Below are positions 35,467 to 48,985 of a stretch of DNA of 64,000 bases, piece by piece. A program made the position numbers and the translations under genes. Position 1 is the stretch's first letter. Every line of letters starts with the position of its first letter. A model generated the notes under the pieces. It had not been told where the DNA came from. It saw only the letters and a list, made by a program, of their open reading frames with translations, and did no database searches. The stretch is taken from positions 496,001-560,000 of the forward strand of contig NZ_VIRL01000001.1 in assembly GCF_006874465.1 (NCBI RefSeq), read 5' to 3'. The DNA is from Microbispora bryophytorum. GTDB taxonomy: Bacteria; Actinomycetota; Actinomycetes; Streptosporangiales; Streptosporangiaceae.

Positions 35467-37005
35467 CTAGGGGGCGCGCAGGACGAGGATGGCCAGGTCG
35501 TCGGCGCTCGGCTCGGGCGCGAAGTCCTGCACGGCGCGGCGGATGCGCTCGGCCACCGCGCGGGCGGACAGGTCGATGCACTCCGCCAGCAGCTTGGCCA
35601 GGCCGCCGTCGTCGTCGAGCAGCCGGCCGCCCGACCGTCGCTCGGTCACCCCGTCGGTCACGCCCAGCAGCACGTCGCCCGGGGTGAGCCGCAGGTTGTC
35701 CTCCTGGAACTTGGCCTCGGGGAATACCCCGAGCAGCGACTGCGGCGAGGCGACGACCTCGACGACGCCGTTCGGCCGCAGCCGCAGGGCCTCGGGATGC
35801 CCGGCCGAGACGAGGCGGATGTCGAGTCCTTCCGGAGTGACCGTGATCTGGCCGTGCAGCAGCGTCAGGAAGCGGGCGCGCTCCCCCTCCTCCAGGATGG
35901 CCTGGTTGAGCCGGCCCACGACGGCGGCCACGCCGTACCCCTCGCGGGCGAGCAGGCGGAGCGTGTGACGGGCCAGCCCGGTGACCGCGGCGGCCTCGGG
36001 CCCGGTGCCGCAGACGTCGCCGATCGCGAAGCGCCAGACGCCCTCCGCGATCGGGAACAGGTCGTAGAAGTCGCCGCCGACCTCGTTGTTCTCCCCGGCC
36101 GGCTCGTAGATGACATGGAAGTCGAGCCCGGGGGTCGTGGGCTCGTCGGGGGGCAGGAGGCTGCGCTGCAGCGCCCTGTTGGCCGCCGCCTGCTGCGCGT
36201 ACAACCGGGCGTTGTCGAGCGCGAGCGCCGCACGCCGGCTGAGGTCCTCGGCGATCTGCATGGCCTCGTCGGGAAAGCGGTCGCGCCGGCCCAGGCACAT
36301 CACGCCGAGCCGCCGCCCCCGGGCGGTCAGCGGGTAGGCCAGCGCCTGCCATTCGCTCATCGGCAGCACGGCGGGGGCGTCGTCCGCAGGCAGCGCGATC
36401 TCCTCCAGCTCGTCGCGCATGACGTCGATCTGAGTCTCGTCCGCGTGCCAGAGATAGGCGGGCCGCAGCTCCCCCAGCCCGTCCTGGTCGGTGTAGACGG
36501 CACACCAGCTCGCCAGGCGCGGCACCACGATCTGCGCGATGATCGCCGGGACCATGTCCGGGTTGAGCGTGCCCGCGAGCAGATCGCTCGCGTCCGCGAG
36601 GAAGCCCAGCCAGCCCGGGCCGTGCGCGGCCTCAAGCAGCCACTCGTCGCTCTGCACCGGCTCCCCGCCCGGAAGTTCCAGGCGGGCCCAGCGGGTGCGC
36701 AACGACGAGGTGAACGTGACGCCCCACGCGACGGCGTCGGCCGGCGGCCCGAAGTCCTGGCCGTCCGTCTTCTCCCGCACCTCCACCTGGATGGACTCGC
36801 CGTGGTGGAGCCACACGACCTCGAAGGGCGCGCCGACCGCCTCCGCGACCAGTTCTCGTACCAAACGCTCGGCCTCGGGGTACACGGACATGGCGGCCCA
36901 CGCCGTCATCACCTCGCGCGTGAACCGCTTCACTTCGGGCACAGCCGTCTCACTTGGCGTGAAGGACGCCGCCAGGACGGCTCGGGGACTAGTTGACACC
37001 ACCAT
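35467..37005 (-). CDS. GAF-SpoIIE (PP2C-type) phosphatase
   Basis: A 512-residue protein. Residues about 125-275 resemble a GAF sensor (WCAVYTDQDGLGELRPAYLW, in part); the C-terminal 235 residues are a SpoIIE/RsbU-type Ser/Thr phosphatase beginning LQRSLLPPD, with metal sites EVGGDFYDLF, GDVCGTGPEAA, GVTDGVTERR and ADDLAILVL. Such enzymes dephosphorylate anti-anti-sigma factors. ATG 37005 has a weak ribosome site; ATG 36909 is possible. It diverges from the hybrid kinase gene with 153 bases between, which links general stress signalling to that kinase. Confidence 0.87.
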   Translation of the reverse strand: MVVSTSPRAVLAASFTPSETAVPEVKRFTREVMTAWAAMSVYPEAERLVRELVAEAVGAPFEVVWLHHGESIQVEVREKTDGQDFGPPADAVAWGVTFTSSLRTRWARLELPGGEPVQSDEWLLEAAHGPGWLGFLADASDLLAGTLNPDMVPAIIAQIVVPRLASWCAVYTDQDGLGELRPAYLWHADETQIDVMRDELEEIALPADDAPAVLPMSEWQALAYPLTARGRRLGVMCLGRRDRFPDEAMQIAEDLSRRAALALDNARLYAQQAAANRALQRSLLPPDEPTTPGLDFHVIYEPAGENNEVGGDFYDLFPIAEGVWRFAIGDVCGTGPEAAAVTGLARHTLRLLAREGYGVAAVVGRLNQAILEEGERARFLTLLHGQITVTPEGLDIRLVSAGHPEALRLRPNGVVEVVASPQSLLGVFPEAKFQEDNLRLTPGDVLLGVTDGVTERRSGGRLLDDDGGLAKLLAECIDLSARAVAERIRRAVQDFAPEPSADDLAILVLRAP

Positions 37006-37158
37006 TGTGCTTACCACACTCCCGGCCGACCTTGGGTCAAGCAAGGGGGCCCCGCACCCCACGGAACGTGACAGACTGGCATGGAGTCCGCGGCTTGACA
37101 GGCCGTACGAAGCCCTACGCCTTGGTCGCGTCAGCCCCGTCGGGGTAAAGGAGGCTAA

Positions 37159-41370
<4,212 letters not shown>

Positions 41371-41373
41371 TCG

Positions 41374-42000
41374 ATGCCTGACCGCGCCAGGGTCCTGCTG
41401 GTCGACGACCGCGAAGAGAACCTGATCGCCCTGGAGGCGATCCTCAGCTCCCTGGACGTCCTGCCCGTGCGGGCCCGGTCCGGAGAGGAGGCGCTGAAGG
41501 CCCTCCTGGCGACCGACTTCGCGCTGATCCTGCTCGACGTGCGCATGCCGGGCATGGACGGCTTCGAGACCGCCGCGCACATCAAGCGGAGAGAGCGCAC
41601 CAGGAACATCCCGATCATTTTCCTGACCGTGGTCGACAGCGCCCCCGACTACGCCTTCCGCGGGTACGCCGCCGGAGCCGTGGACTACCTCACCAAACCG
41701 TTCGACCCCTGGGTGCTGCGCGCCAAGGTCGCCGTGTTCGTGGAGCTCTACACGATGAACCGGCGGCTCGCCGAGCAGGCGGCGCTGCTGCGCGAACGCC
41801 TGTCGAACGAGCTTCCGGGCGGCGGCGACCACACTTCCGTACTGGCCGAACTGTCCAGCCGCGTCACCGCCGTCGAGGACGAGCTGCGGCGGGTGCGGGA
41901 CCTGGCGGACAAGTCCGGTGACACGCCCCTGAAGGGTGCCGTCGCCGAGCTGGGCGAGCGCGTCTCCCACCTTCGGGCCGGCTTCGACGCCCTGGGCTGA
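41374..42000 (+). CDS. Response regulator with C-terminal coiled coil
   Basis: A 208-residue protein: receiver domain with DD at 11-12, phosphoacceptor D55 in LILLDVRMPGMDG, T86 region FLTVVD and K in YLTKPFDP, then a helical C terminus (LYTMNRRLAEQAALLRERL, RVTAVEDELRRVRDLADK) without DNA-binding domain. It starts three bases after the kinase stop, with GGAGG upstream, so kinase and regulator are co-translated. Output is probably protein binding, perhaps to the kinase or the adjacent SpoIIE phosphatase. Confidence 0.9.
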   Translation: MPDRARVLLVDDREENLIALEAILSSLDVLPVRARSGEEALKALLATDFALILLDVRMPGMDGFETAAHIKRRERTRNIPIIFLTVVDSAPDYAFRGYAAGAVDYLTKPFDPWVLRAKVAVFVELYTMNRRLAEQAALLRERLSNELPGGGDHTSVLAELSSRVTAVEDELRRVRDLADKSGDTPLKGAVAELGERVSHLRAGFDALG

Positions 42001-42041
42001 CATCGCGTACGCCCCCCGTTCAGCAAGGCCGGGGACGGGGC

Positions 42042-42098
42042 GCCTTCGCCTTCGCCTTCGCCTTCGCCTTCGCCTTCGCCTTCGCCTTCGCCTTCGCC
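42042..42098. repeat. Hexanucleotide microsatellite (GCCTTC)n
   Basis: A perfect run of nine TTCGCC units with a leading GCC (9.5 copies in 57 bases) stands between the convergent response regulator and NYN genes. It is outside any supported gene. The surrounding gap 42001-42207 otherwise holds nothing I recognise. Confidence 0.9.
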
Positions 42099-42207
42099 TG
42101 GGTCAGGGTAAGCGTGGGCGTGGCGGCACGCCCACGCCGCTCTCCCCTGGCACACCCGCTCCGCTCTTCCCCCGGCTCAGCCGGGCGGGACCGTCACGGA
42201 CGCCCGG

Positions 42208-44208
42208 TCAGCGGCGGGCACGCTCCAGTGCGTCCCAGAAGCCGCGGCGCAGGGCGTGCCGGACCTCGTCGTGCAGCAGGAAGTCGATCGGCAGCGAGGA
42301 CCCTTGCAGCAGGCGGGCCTCAAGATCGGACGGCATCCGGGGCTTGCGGGCGAGCACGGCCTCCAGCCACAGCGCGGGGGCGTCCCTGGCGACCGACTCG
42401 CCGAAGTCGTGGCCCTCCTTGTGCGCCGCCTTCACCGCCTCGGCGAGCGTCGTGGTCCCTCCCGTGTGGATCGGCACCGGCGCGGGCTGCGGCCCCGTGT
42501 ACGGCCCCAGTTGGGAGGGGGAGTAGCCGGAGCCGTACTGGCCGCCGGAGGGACCCGAGCCGTACTGGCTCCCGGAGGCACCGGAGCCATACTGGCTCTG
42601 CACAGGGCTGCTCGGCGGCGTCTGAACTCCCGAGGGAGGCGACGCCGGGGCGGACGCCGGCGGAGCCGGCAGCGGAGTATTCCCGGGCGGCTGAGCCTGG
42701 CGCTGCTGCTGAGAGGGCTGCACGGGCGGCTGCGGGGACTCCGGCGAGTAGCCGTTGTAGACCGGCGGGGACGGCTGCGCGGGAAGGGCAGGACGCGCGT
42801 GGGCGGCGGAGGACCGCCCGCCGCTGTGTCCCCCAGTGCCGTGTCCCCCAGTGCCGTGTGCGCCAGTGTCGTGCCCACCGGTTCCCTGAAGACCGGCTCC
42901 CTGAGCGCCGCTCCCGTGGATACCGGTCCCCTCAAGACCGCTTCCCTGGGCACCATGCCCACCGGTTCCCTGAAGACCTGTTCCCTGGGTGCCGTGGGTG
43001 CCGGCTCCCTGGGCGCCGTTCGCGTGAGTGCCGGTCCCCTCGAGACCGGCTCCCTGGGCGCCATGAGTGCCGGTTCCCTGATGACTGGGTCCCTGGGTGC
43101 CGTTCGTGTGGGTACCGGTCCCCTCAAGACCGGCTCCCTGGGCGCCATGAGTGCCGGTTCCCTGAAGACCGGTCCCCTGGGTGCCGTGGGTGCCGTGGGT
43201 GCCGGTCCCCTGGGCGCCCGCTCCCTCAAGGCCGCTTCCCTGGGGGGCGCCGTTCGCGTGGATGCCGTTCGCGTGAGTTCCGGTCCCCTGGGGGCCCATG
43301 CCGTGCGATCCGCCGCTGTGGGTGCCCATGCCGGGTGTCCCCATGGCGTGCGGCTGAGTGACGTTCGACGCCGGGCCGGAAGCACCCGGGTCCTGCGACA
43401 CGCTCGGCGAGGGGGGGCCGTGCGATCCCGTCACCGGGGTCGCCCCGCCGTGAAGGCCGGCGGCGTGGCTCCCCTGTGACTGACTGCTGTTCGGCGGTGT
43501 CCCGTTCGGCTGTGTCCCGTTCTGATGCGAGCCGGTGAGGTGGGTCCCGTTGGACAGCGAACCGTTTCCGTGGGAGAGAGGCACGAGGCCGTTGCCGTGG
43601 GACTGGCCGTTGCCGTGGGATTGGCCGTTGCCGTGGGATTGGCCGTTGCCGAGGCCGGGACGGGGGTCCGCTCCGGTGAGCATCGCGACGTACGGCCGGA
43701 GATGGCCACTCGCGATCTCGACGAGGTCGTCGCACTCCTGCCGCAGGGTGCGCGCCGCCGACCAGGCGCCGTCGGCGGCGATCTGCATGACGGTCACACG
43801 GATACCGAGGTCCTGCGCGTCGCTCACCACCTGAGTGAGGTCCTCGTCACCGCTGACCACGACCGCGTCGCAGACCGCGTTGTTGCGCGCCAGGGTCATG
43901 AGGTCCCGGTGGACCTGGGCGTCGACGCCCTCCCGCCGGCCCGGCCGGATCCGGCCGAGGCGAAGCTTGAGCCCGGGGATGTCCGCCAGCACGTCGTGCT
44001 CCGGCGTACGGCGGCCCTCGACGGTCGCCTCGTACCAGTAGCAGCGCAGGAGCGGCAGGCCGGTGCGCTCTCTTGACAAGCTGGTCAGGAGCTGCAGCAG
44101 GCCCGGATAGTCCCAGGAGACGGCCTCGCGATGGCGGGTCCCATGGACGGCCATCGCGCCGTCTGCCAGCAAGTAGCCGGCGTCAACGAACAGCGCGCAG
44201 CGATCCAC
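42208..44208 (-). CDS. NYN-domain (PIN-like RNase) protein with long repeat insert
   Basis: A 666-residue protein from GTG 44208. Residues 1-175 are a NYN domain with the acidic site residues in LFVDAGYLLADG and VVVSGDEDLTQVV; this fold is a metal-dependent RNase. Residues about 185-490 are a Gly/Thr/His/Asn/Gln-rich tract built of short repeats (SHGNGQ, GTGTHGAQGAGLEGTG type), then a Pro/Ser/Gln/Tyr-rich stretch with YGSG motifs. The last 90 residues form a second conserved-looking domain (TLAEAVKAAHKEGHDFGESV, then LPIDFLLHDEVRHALRRGFW). The middle is surely disordered. Substrate is unknown. Confidence 0.88.
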   Translation of the reverse strand: MDRCALFVDAGYLLADGAMAVHGTRHREAVSWDYPGLLQLLTSLSRERTGLPLLRCYWYEATVEGRRTPEHDVLADIPGLKLRLGRIRPGRREGVDAQVHRDLMTLARNNAVCDAVVVSGDEDLTQVVSDAQDLGIRVTVMQIAADGAWSAARTLRQECDDLVEIASGHLRPYVAMLTGADPRPGLGNGQSHGNGQSHGNGQSHGNGLVPLSHGNGSLSNGTHLTGSHQNGTQPNGTPPNSSQSQGSHAAGLHGGATPVTGSHGPPSPSVSQDPGASGPASNVTQPHAMGTPGMGTHSGGSHGMGPQGTGTHANGIHANGAPQGSGLEGAGAQGTGTHGTHGTQGTGLQGTGTHGAQGAGLEGTGTHTNGTQGPSHQGTGTHGAQGAGLEGTGTHANGAQGAGTHGTQGTGLQGTGGHGAQGSGLEGTGIHGSGAQGAGLQGTGGHDTGAHGTGGHGTGGHSGGRSSAAHARPALPAQPSPPVYNGYSPESPQPPVQPSQQQRQAQPPGNTPLPAPPASAPASPPSGVQTPPSSPVQSQYGSGASGSQYGSGPSGGQYGSGYSPSQLGPYTGPQPAPVPIHTGGTTTLAEAVKAAHKEGHDFGESVARDAPALWLEAVLARKPRMPSDLEARLLQGSSLPIDFLLHDEVRHALRRGFWDALERARR

Positions 44209-44455
44209 GCGACACCGCCCTTCCTACGTGGCTCTCTCAGGGTAGACAAGCGTGTCTTCCCGCGAGGGTGATTCCCGACGATTCAGCCCTCGCCCGCCTG
44301 GTAGAGGAATCGAGACACCCACGACCCTGGGATCGGAAGCGTTCACGCCGACCGTACCAGTTTGTCCATGTATCGCCTCCCCCCAATTTGTTATGAAAAG
44401 CAGGCAAAGAGGCGACCGGCAATGAAGCGGGAAGCCGGCCCCGGCGACGGCTGAT

Positions 44456-44477
44456 TCCCCTCTCCGCAGTGAGGGGA
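44456..44477. terminator. Hairpin after the sigma-fusion gene
   Basis: TCCCCTC-tccgcagt-GAGGGGA, perfect 7-bp stem, lies 5 bases beyond the stop of the minus-strand sigma fusion gene, a fitting position for its terminator. The wider gap 44209-44481 is A/T-richer than its surroundings and holds the promoter for the NYN gene but no supported gene. Confidence 0.5.
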
Positions 44478-44481
44478 GCTG

Positions 44482-47400
44482 TCAAGACCAGGTTCTCGCG
44501 CTCACGACCGCGACGCCGAAGAAGACAGGGTCGCGCCGGGTGGCGAGCTGAAGTGCGGGGTGGGATCCCAGGAGAGCGTGGAGCGTGTCGACCGCGACGC
44601 CTCCGGCGTCTCCTTGGCCCAGGACGCCCTCCCGGCTCGGGTCCTCCCGGTCCCCGCGAGCACGATCACTCATGGTGACGACCCCCGCCCTGACCCCCGC
44701 GCCGTTCCACACCATCAGGTCGATCCGCGCGGGCGCGCCGCCCGGGGCGAGGCCGTCGAGGGGGAGCCGCAGGGCCTTCTCCCCGCTCCCGATGACCGCC
44801 GCCGCGTCCAGGACCACGGCCCGCGTGTACGCCTGCCGCTCGTCCTCGACCATCACCACCAGGCCCCAGGCCGCGTGCCGGACCGTTCCCGCACGCGCCG
44901 GGGCGCCCGCGACCCACCAGCGGCCCCCACCCGCCGTACGGACGAGAGAGGTCACGTCGGTGAACGCCTGATAACCGGACCCGTTGGTCAGATTCCGCCG
45001 GGCGACCTCGGCGGCGCGCAGGGTCGTGTATCCCGGCATCCCCGGCGCGCGCACCCGGATGTCCTCCGGGGGAACCGTCCCCCGGCCGCCGCCCGACCAG
45101 TAGAGGCCCGCCCACAGCACCTTGCCTCCGGCGGGCAGGCCGAGATCGGCGCAACTGGACGTACGCGTCGAGGGGTCCCTGTCGAGGTCGATCGGCACGC
45201 TCACGCCCGAGTCCCGGCCGCCCGCGGCGGCTCCGCAGGGAGCGGCCGGCGCGGCGGAGCCCACGAGCGCGTTGCCGACGACCCGGGCGAGGAGGCGCCC
45301 GTCCGCGGCGAAGCGCGCGGCCGCGCCGGAGGCGCGCACTCCCCCGGTCGATTCGGCGGTGGTCTCCAGCCGCCCCGACCGCACGCGTACGGTGAAGGCC
45401 CGGCCCGTGGGCGCGTCCGCCGCCACGGCCACCTTCAGGAAGATCGCTGTCACCTCGCCGGCGGCGAGCGGACCCCGGACGCACCGCACCACCTGACCCT
45501 GTGCCGCCTTGCCCTGTGCCGCCTTACTCTGCGCCGCCTTACCCTGCGCCGTCTTGCCCGGTGCCAGGCGGCCCGACGCCGTGCACGACCAGCCGTCGCC
45601 CGCGCCGTTTCCCGTCCGGCCGTGCTCCGCGCGCCCGCCCGCCGTACGCCCCTGACCGGCGCCGTCGCCCGCCTCACGGTCCTCCCGCACCGCACCGTTC
45701 TGCCCCACCGCGCCCGGCTTCGGCTCGTGCCCCTGCCGCGTGCCGCCGCCCGCCTCACGGCTCGGGCCTCCGCGCCCGTCCTGACCCAGGTAGCGGACGC
45801 CGGGCGGGAGGGTCACCGTCGCGGCGACTTCGCCGGTGGTCGCGTCGCCCGCGTCGCGCAGCCGTACGGCGAGGAGCCCGGACTGGCCGCGCAGCAGGGC
45901 GCCGAGCGGATCGATGGCGACGACGAGCGTCTCTTTCGCCTTCCTCCCGGTGCCTGCGGCCTTCCGGGATCCGGCGCCGCTCCGGCCCGATCGGACATGC
46001 TCACGGGCCGCCCGACCGCGCTCCGCTGCCTGCGAGCGGCCCTGTGCGGTTCCTGGCCGCACGAGTGGCGCGCGCTCGGTGGCCGGGCGGCCTGCCTGCG
46101 ACTCACGTCGCTCCCGAGCCCGCTCCGGCGCCTGCCGCGCCTCAGACTGCCCGCGGCCCCGGGCACTGCCGCCGGCACTGTCCCGCTCGCGCGTCTGGGC
46201 ACTGCTTTGGGCACTGCCCTGGGCAGCGCCTTGAGTACCGCCCTGCGCGCGGAGCCCGACGCTGCCCTGGCCACTGCTTTGGCCACTGCTTTGGGTGGTG
46301 CCCTGCGCGCGGGCCTCAACGGGACGGCCCTGGTAGGGGTCCCGGGAGAGCTGACCTCGCACTTGCTGGCGTTCCGGGGCGGAGGCCCGTGAGGCGCTCG
46401 TGGCCGCCTGGCTCTCAGCCCCCTGGCCCTTACCCGCCTGACCTGTGGCCGCCTGCCCCGTGGCCGTCTGGCCCCTGGCGGCCTGACCCGTGGCAGCCTG
46501 ACCCGTGGCGGCCTGACCCGTGGCGGCCTGACCTCTGACCTCCCGCTCGATTGCCTCCCGCGCCCTGTCTTCCCGCGCCCTGTCTTCCCGCGCCCTGTCT
46601 TCCCGCGCCGTGTTCTCCCGCGCGATGGCCTCTCGTGCTGTGTTCTCCCGTGCCGTGGGTTCCTCCCGCGGCGGTTGCCGATCGGCACCGGGCGTGACCT
46701 TTCCGGTGATCTCGGGCATGCCGAGCGCGATGCCCGCGCTAGGCCCGTCGGCACCGCTTACGGCCGCAGGATCGTCCGAGGTCTCCGGCGTCGGGGCGCC
46801 CACATCCGTCCGGGACTCCTGGGCACTCGGCCTCGGCGAGTCGTAGGGAGACGTGGCGCCCGCCGATTCGGGGTGGCCGGTCGCGGCTCGCGAACGCGAG
46901 GCACTGTCCGCCAGCTGCGGACGGTCCAGAGCCCGCGTCCCGTCCTGCCTGCCCGAGCCGCCGGTGAAGATCATGCCCGTCGGCTGGGCGACGAGCAGGA
47001 AGGCGGCCGTCGCGAGGGCGGCCACGGCGATGCCTCCCAGCACCGCCCGATGCGACGTCGGCACGCTCCGCACCAGTGCGGACAGCCGCGCCGGCGTCGC
47101 CCGCGCTCGGGCGAACGCCAGTCGCGGCACCCCACCCACCTTCGGGCCCGCCTTCGCGAACACGCGCCTGGTGATCACTCGCGCACGGCCGTACACCGCC
47201 CCCGGCACCGCACGCGCCTTCGCGGACGCGCGCAGGGTCGTCGTCCGGGCCCTGGCGTACGCCCCTCGCAGCAGCGCGCCCGCCCGTCCACGCGCACGCC
47301 CTGCCGGGCCCGTCCCGCCCTGGGCGGTCCGAACGGTCCCCCTCATGCGGTCCGCGCGGCTCGTCAACGCCCCCATGTGATGACGCACGGCTTCCAGCCG

Positions 47401-48264
47401 CGCCCGCGCCCTGCTCCCCAACCCGCCACCCAGCCTGCCGCCCGCCCGGCCGTTCGAACCGCGCCCGCTCATGCGGCTCGTCATGCCCCCGTACGGCCGT
47501 GCTCCCGTGGCGGCCGCGGTGGCGAGGTCGGCGAGGTAGTCGTCCACGGCCGGCCCGGCGACGAGCTGGCCGACGACGGCCCGCAGTTCCTGCGTGAGAT
47601 CGACCAGCTGGAGGAAGACCGACCGGCAGTCGATGCACTCGGCCACGTGGGCGTCGACCGCACCGGCCTCCTGCTTGGGCAGGCCGTTCTCGACATAGCG
47701 CAGGATCATCGACAGGATCGGCCGGCACTCGGCACGCGGGGCGCTCTCCAGGTGCAACCGCAGGTATGCCTCCCGCAGGCCCTGACGTGCTTTCCGGGCG
47801 AGAAGGGCCGCGGCCCTGCCCGACAGACCGAGCATCGGACCCGCGTCTGCGGGCCTGCCGCCCTCGATCTCCCCATGCCACAGCACCGCGCGCCAGCGTT
47901 CCGGCAGCGAGCGGTAGGCGCGGGCGAGCGGCGAGCGCTCCAGCCCCGTGAGTTCGGGATCGACGTAGAGGGAGTCGCCGTCGGCCAGGTCGACCACTCC
48001 GGCGGCAGCGTAGCGGCGCACCGACGCGAGGAGGTAGGGCCGGAACGCGCAGACGGGCCCGCCTCCCCGCCGCACCACCTCGAGAACTCTCGCGAAGGTC
48101 TCGACGAGGAGGTCCTCGACCGCGTCCTCGCTCTGCGCCACCTGCCGGGCCAGGGACCGCGCGGCGGCCGAGTGTCGCCGGTAGAGCGTTCCGAAGGCCG
48201 CCGTGTCGCCTCCCCGCACGGTTTCAAGCAGTTCCATGTCGGCATGCCGGACTTCTCTACCCAT
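44482..48264 (-). CDS. ECF-like sigma factor fused to anti-sigma zinc finger, membrane helix and extracellular domain
   Basis: A 1260-residue fusion. Residues about 8-85 are sigma region 2 (DTAAFGTLYRRHSAAARSLA, VEDLLVETFARVLEVV), 110-170 region 4 (YRSLPERWRAVLWHGEIEGG), 180-230 a zinc finger of anti-sigma type (HVAECIDCRS), then a basic linker, one membrane helix near 405-425 (VLGGIAVAALATAAFLLVA), about 400 residues of low-complexity repeats (TARENTARE, GQAATGQAATGQ) and a C-terminal beta-rich domain with DUF11-like words (LWAGLYWSGGGRGT). GAGG precedes the ATG. The sigma part would be tethered to the membrane with a long outside sensor. Confidence 0.85.
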   Translation of the reverse strand: MGREVRHADMELLETVRGGDTAAFGTLYRRHSAAARSLARQVAQSEDAVEDLLVETFARVLEVVRRGGGPVCAFRPYLLASVRRYAAAGVVDLADGDSLYVDPELTGLERSPLARAYRSLPERWRAVLWHGEIEGGRPADAGPMLGLSGRAAALLARKARQGLREAYLRLHLESAPRAECRPILSMILRYVENGLPKQEAGAVDAHVAECIDCRSVFLQLVDLTQELRAVVGQLVAGPAVDDYLADLATAAATGARPYGGMTSRMSGRGSNGRAGGRLGGGLGSRARARLEAVRHHMGALTSRADRMRGTVRTAQGGTGPAGRARGRAGALLRGAYARARTTTLRASAKARAVPGAVYGRARVITRRVFAKAGPKVGGVPRLAFARARATPARLSALVRSVPTSHRAVLGGIAVAALATAAFLLVAQPTGMIFTGGSGRQDGTRALDRPQLADSASRSRAATGHPESAGATSPYDSPRPSAQESRTDVGAPTPETSDDPAAVSGADGPSAGIALGMPEITGKVTPGADRQPPREEPTARENTAREAIARENTAREDRAREDRAREDRAREAIEREVRGQAATGQAATGQAATGQAARGQTATGQAATGQAGKGQGAESQAATSASRASAPERQQVRGQLSRDPYQGRPVEARAQGTTQSSGQSSGQGSVGLRAQGGTQGAAQGSAQSSAQTRERDSAGGSARGRGQSEARQAPERARERRESQAGRPATERAPLVRPGTAQGRSQAAERGRAAREHVRSGRSGAGSRKAAGTGRKAKETLVVAIDPLGALLRGQSGLLAVRLRDAGDATTGEVAATVTLPPGVRYLGQDGRGGPSREAGGGTRQGHEPKPGAVGQNGAVREDREAGDGAGQGRTAGGRAEHGRTGNGAGDGWSCTASGRLAPGKTAQGKAAQSKAAQGKAAQGQVVRCVRGPLAAGEVTAIFLKVAVAADAPTGRAFTVRVRSGRLETTAESTGGVRASGAAARFAADGRLLARVVGNALVGSAAPAAPCGAAAGGRDSGVSVPIDLDRDPSTRTSSCADLGLPAGGKVLWAGLYWSGGGRGTVPPEDIRVRAPGMPGYTTLRAAEVARRNLTNGSGYQAFTDVTSLVRTAGGGRWWVAGAPARAGTVRHAAWGLVVMVEDERQAYTRAVVLDAAAVIGSGEKALRLPLDGLAPGGAPARIDLMVWNGAGVRAGVVTMSDRARGDREDPSREGVLGQGDAGGVAVDTLHALLGSHPALQLATRRDPVFFGVAVVSARTWS

Positions 48265-48427
48265 TGCGACCTCGCGATTACGGTGAGTTGCACGGCGATA
48301 CATTCCGCAGTCCATGTCCTGGCTAAACCGCTGGGGCCTCTTTACTCTCAGTAGTCTTCGCACGCCACACCCGGGGCGTCCCGGCCCATACGGCCCGCAC
48401 CGCGGGACCGGCCGTACGCTGAGCCTC

Positions 48428-48985
48428 ATGAGTGACCGCGACAGACTGCTAGACGAGATCAAGAACAAGGGCATCGTGCACGGCCGGGTGGTGCTGTCCT
48501 CCGGCAAGGAGGCCGACTGGTACGTCGATCTGCGCCGCATCACCTTGGACGGTGTGGCGGCGCCGCTGGTGGGCCGGGTGATGCTGGACCTCACCGAGGA
48601 TCTGGGCTACGAGGCGGTCGGCGGTCTCACGCTGGGCGCCGACCCGGTGGCGACGTCGATGCTGCACGCCGCGGCGGCCCGCGGCCGCACGCTCGACGCG
48701 TTCGTGGTGCGCAAGGCGGGCAAGGCCCACGGCCTGCAGCGCAGGATCGAGGGCCCGGACGTCGCCGGGCGCCGGGTGCTCGCGGTGGAGGACACCACCA
48801 CGACGGGCGGGTCCGTGCTCACCGCCGTGGAGGCGTTGCGCGAGGCCGGTGCGCAGGTCGTGGGCATCGCGACGATCGTGCACCGGGGTGGCGACGAGGC
48901 GCTGGCGGCGACGGGCGTGCCGTACCGCTCCGCCTACTCGCTCGCCGATCTGTCGCTCATTGATCCGCGGATCGCTTCACACTGA
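48428..48985 (+). CDS. pyrE: Orotate phosphoribosyltransferase
   Basis: A 185-residue enzyme with the PRPP-binding loop VLAVEDTTTTGGSVLTAVEAL and the DLRRITLDG opening; it joins orotate and PRPP to OMP in UMP synthesis. ATG 48428 matches the usual MSDRDRLLDEI start. It is divergent from the sigma fusion gene and its last 29 bases overlap the converging membrane-protein gene. Length is typical for the actinobacterial enzyme. Confidence 0.95.
   Translation: MSDRDRLLDEIKNKGIVHGRVVLSSGKEADWYVDLRRITLDGVAAPLVGRVMLDLTEDLGYEAVGGLTLGADPVATSMLHAAAARGRTLDAFVVRKAGKAHGLQRRIEGPDVAGRRVLAVEDTTTTGGSVLTAVEALREAGAQVVGIATIVHRGGDEALAATGVPYRSAYSLADLSLIDPRIASH

Noticed and set aside
42830..43660. Possible CRISPR or transposon repeats
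   Set aside because: These are in-frame codon repeats for the Gly/Thr/His tract of the NYN gene, without spacers or terminal inverted repeats.
46675..48354. 559-codon plus-strand frame opposite the sigma fusion
   Set aside because: No motif and no ribosome site; the minus-strand frame shows sigma regions and a zinc finger.
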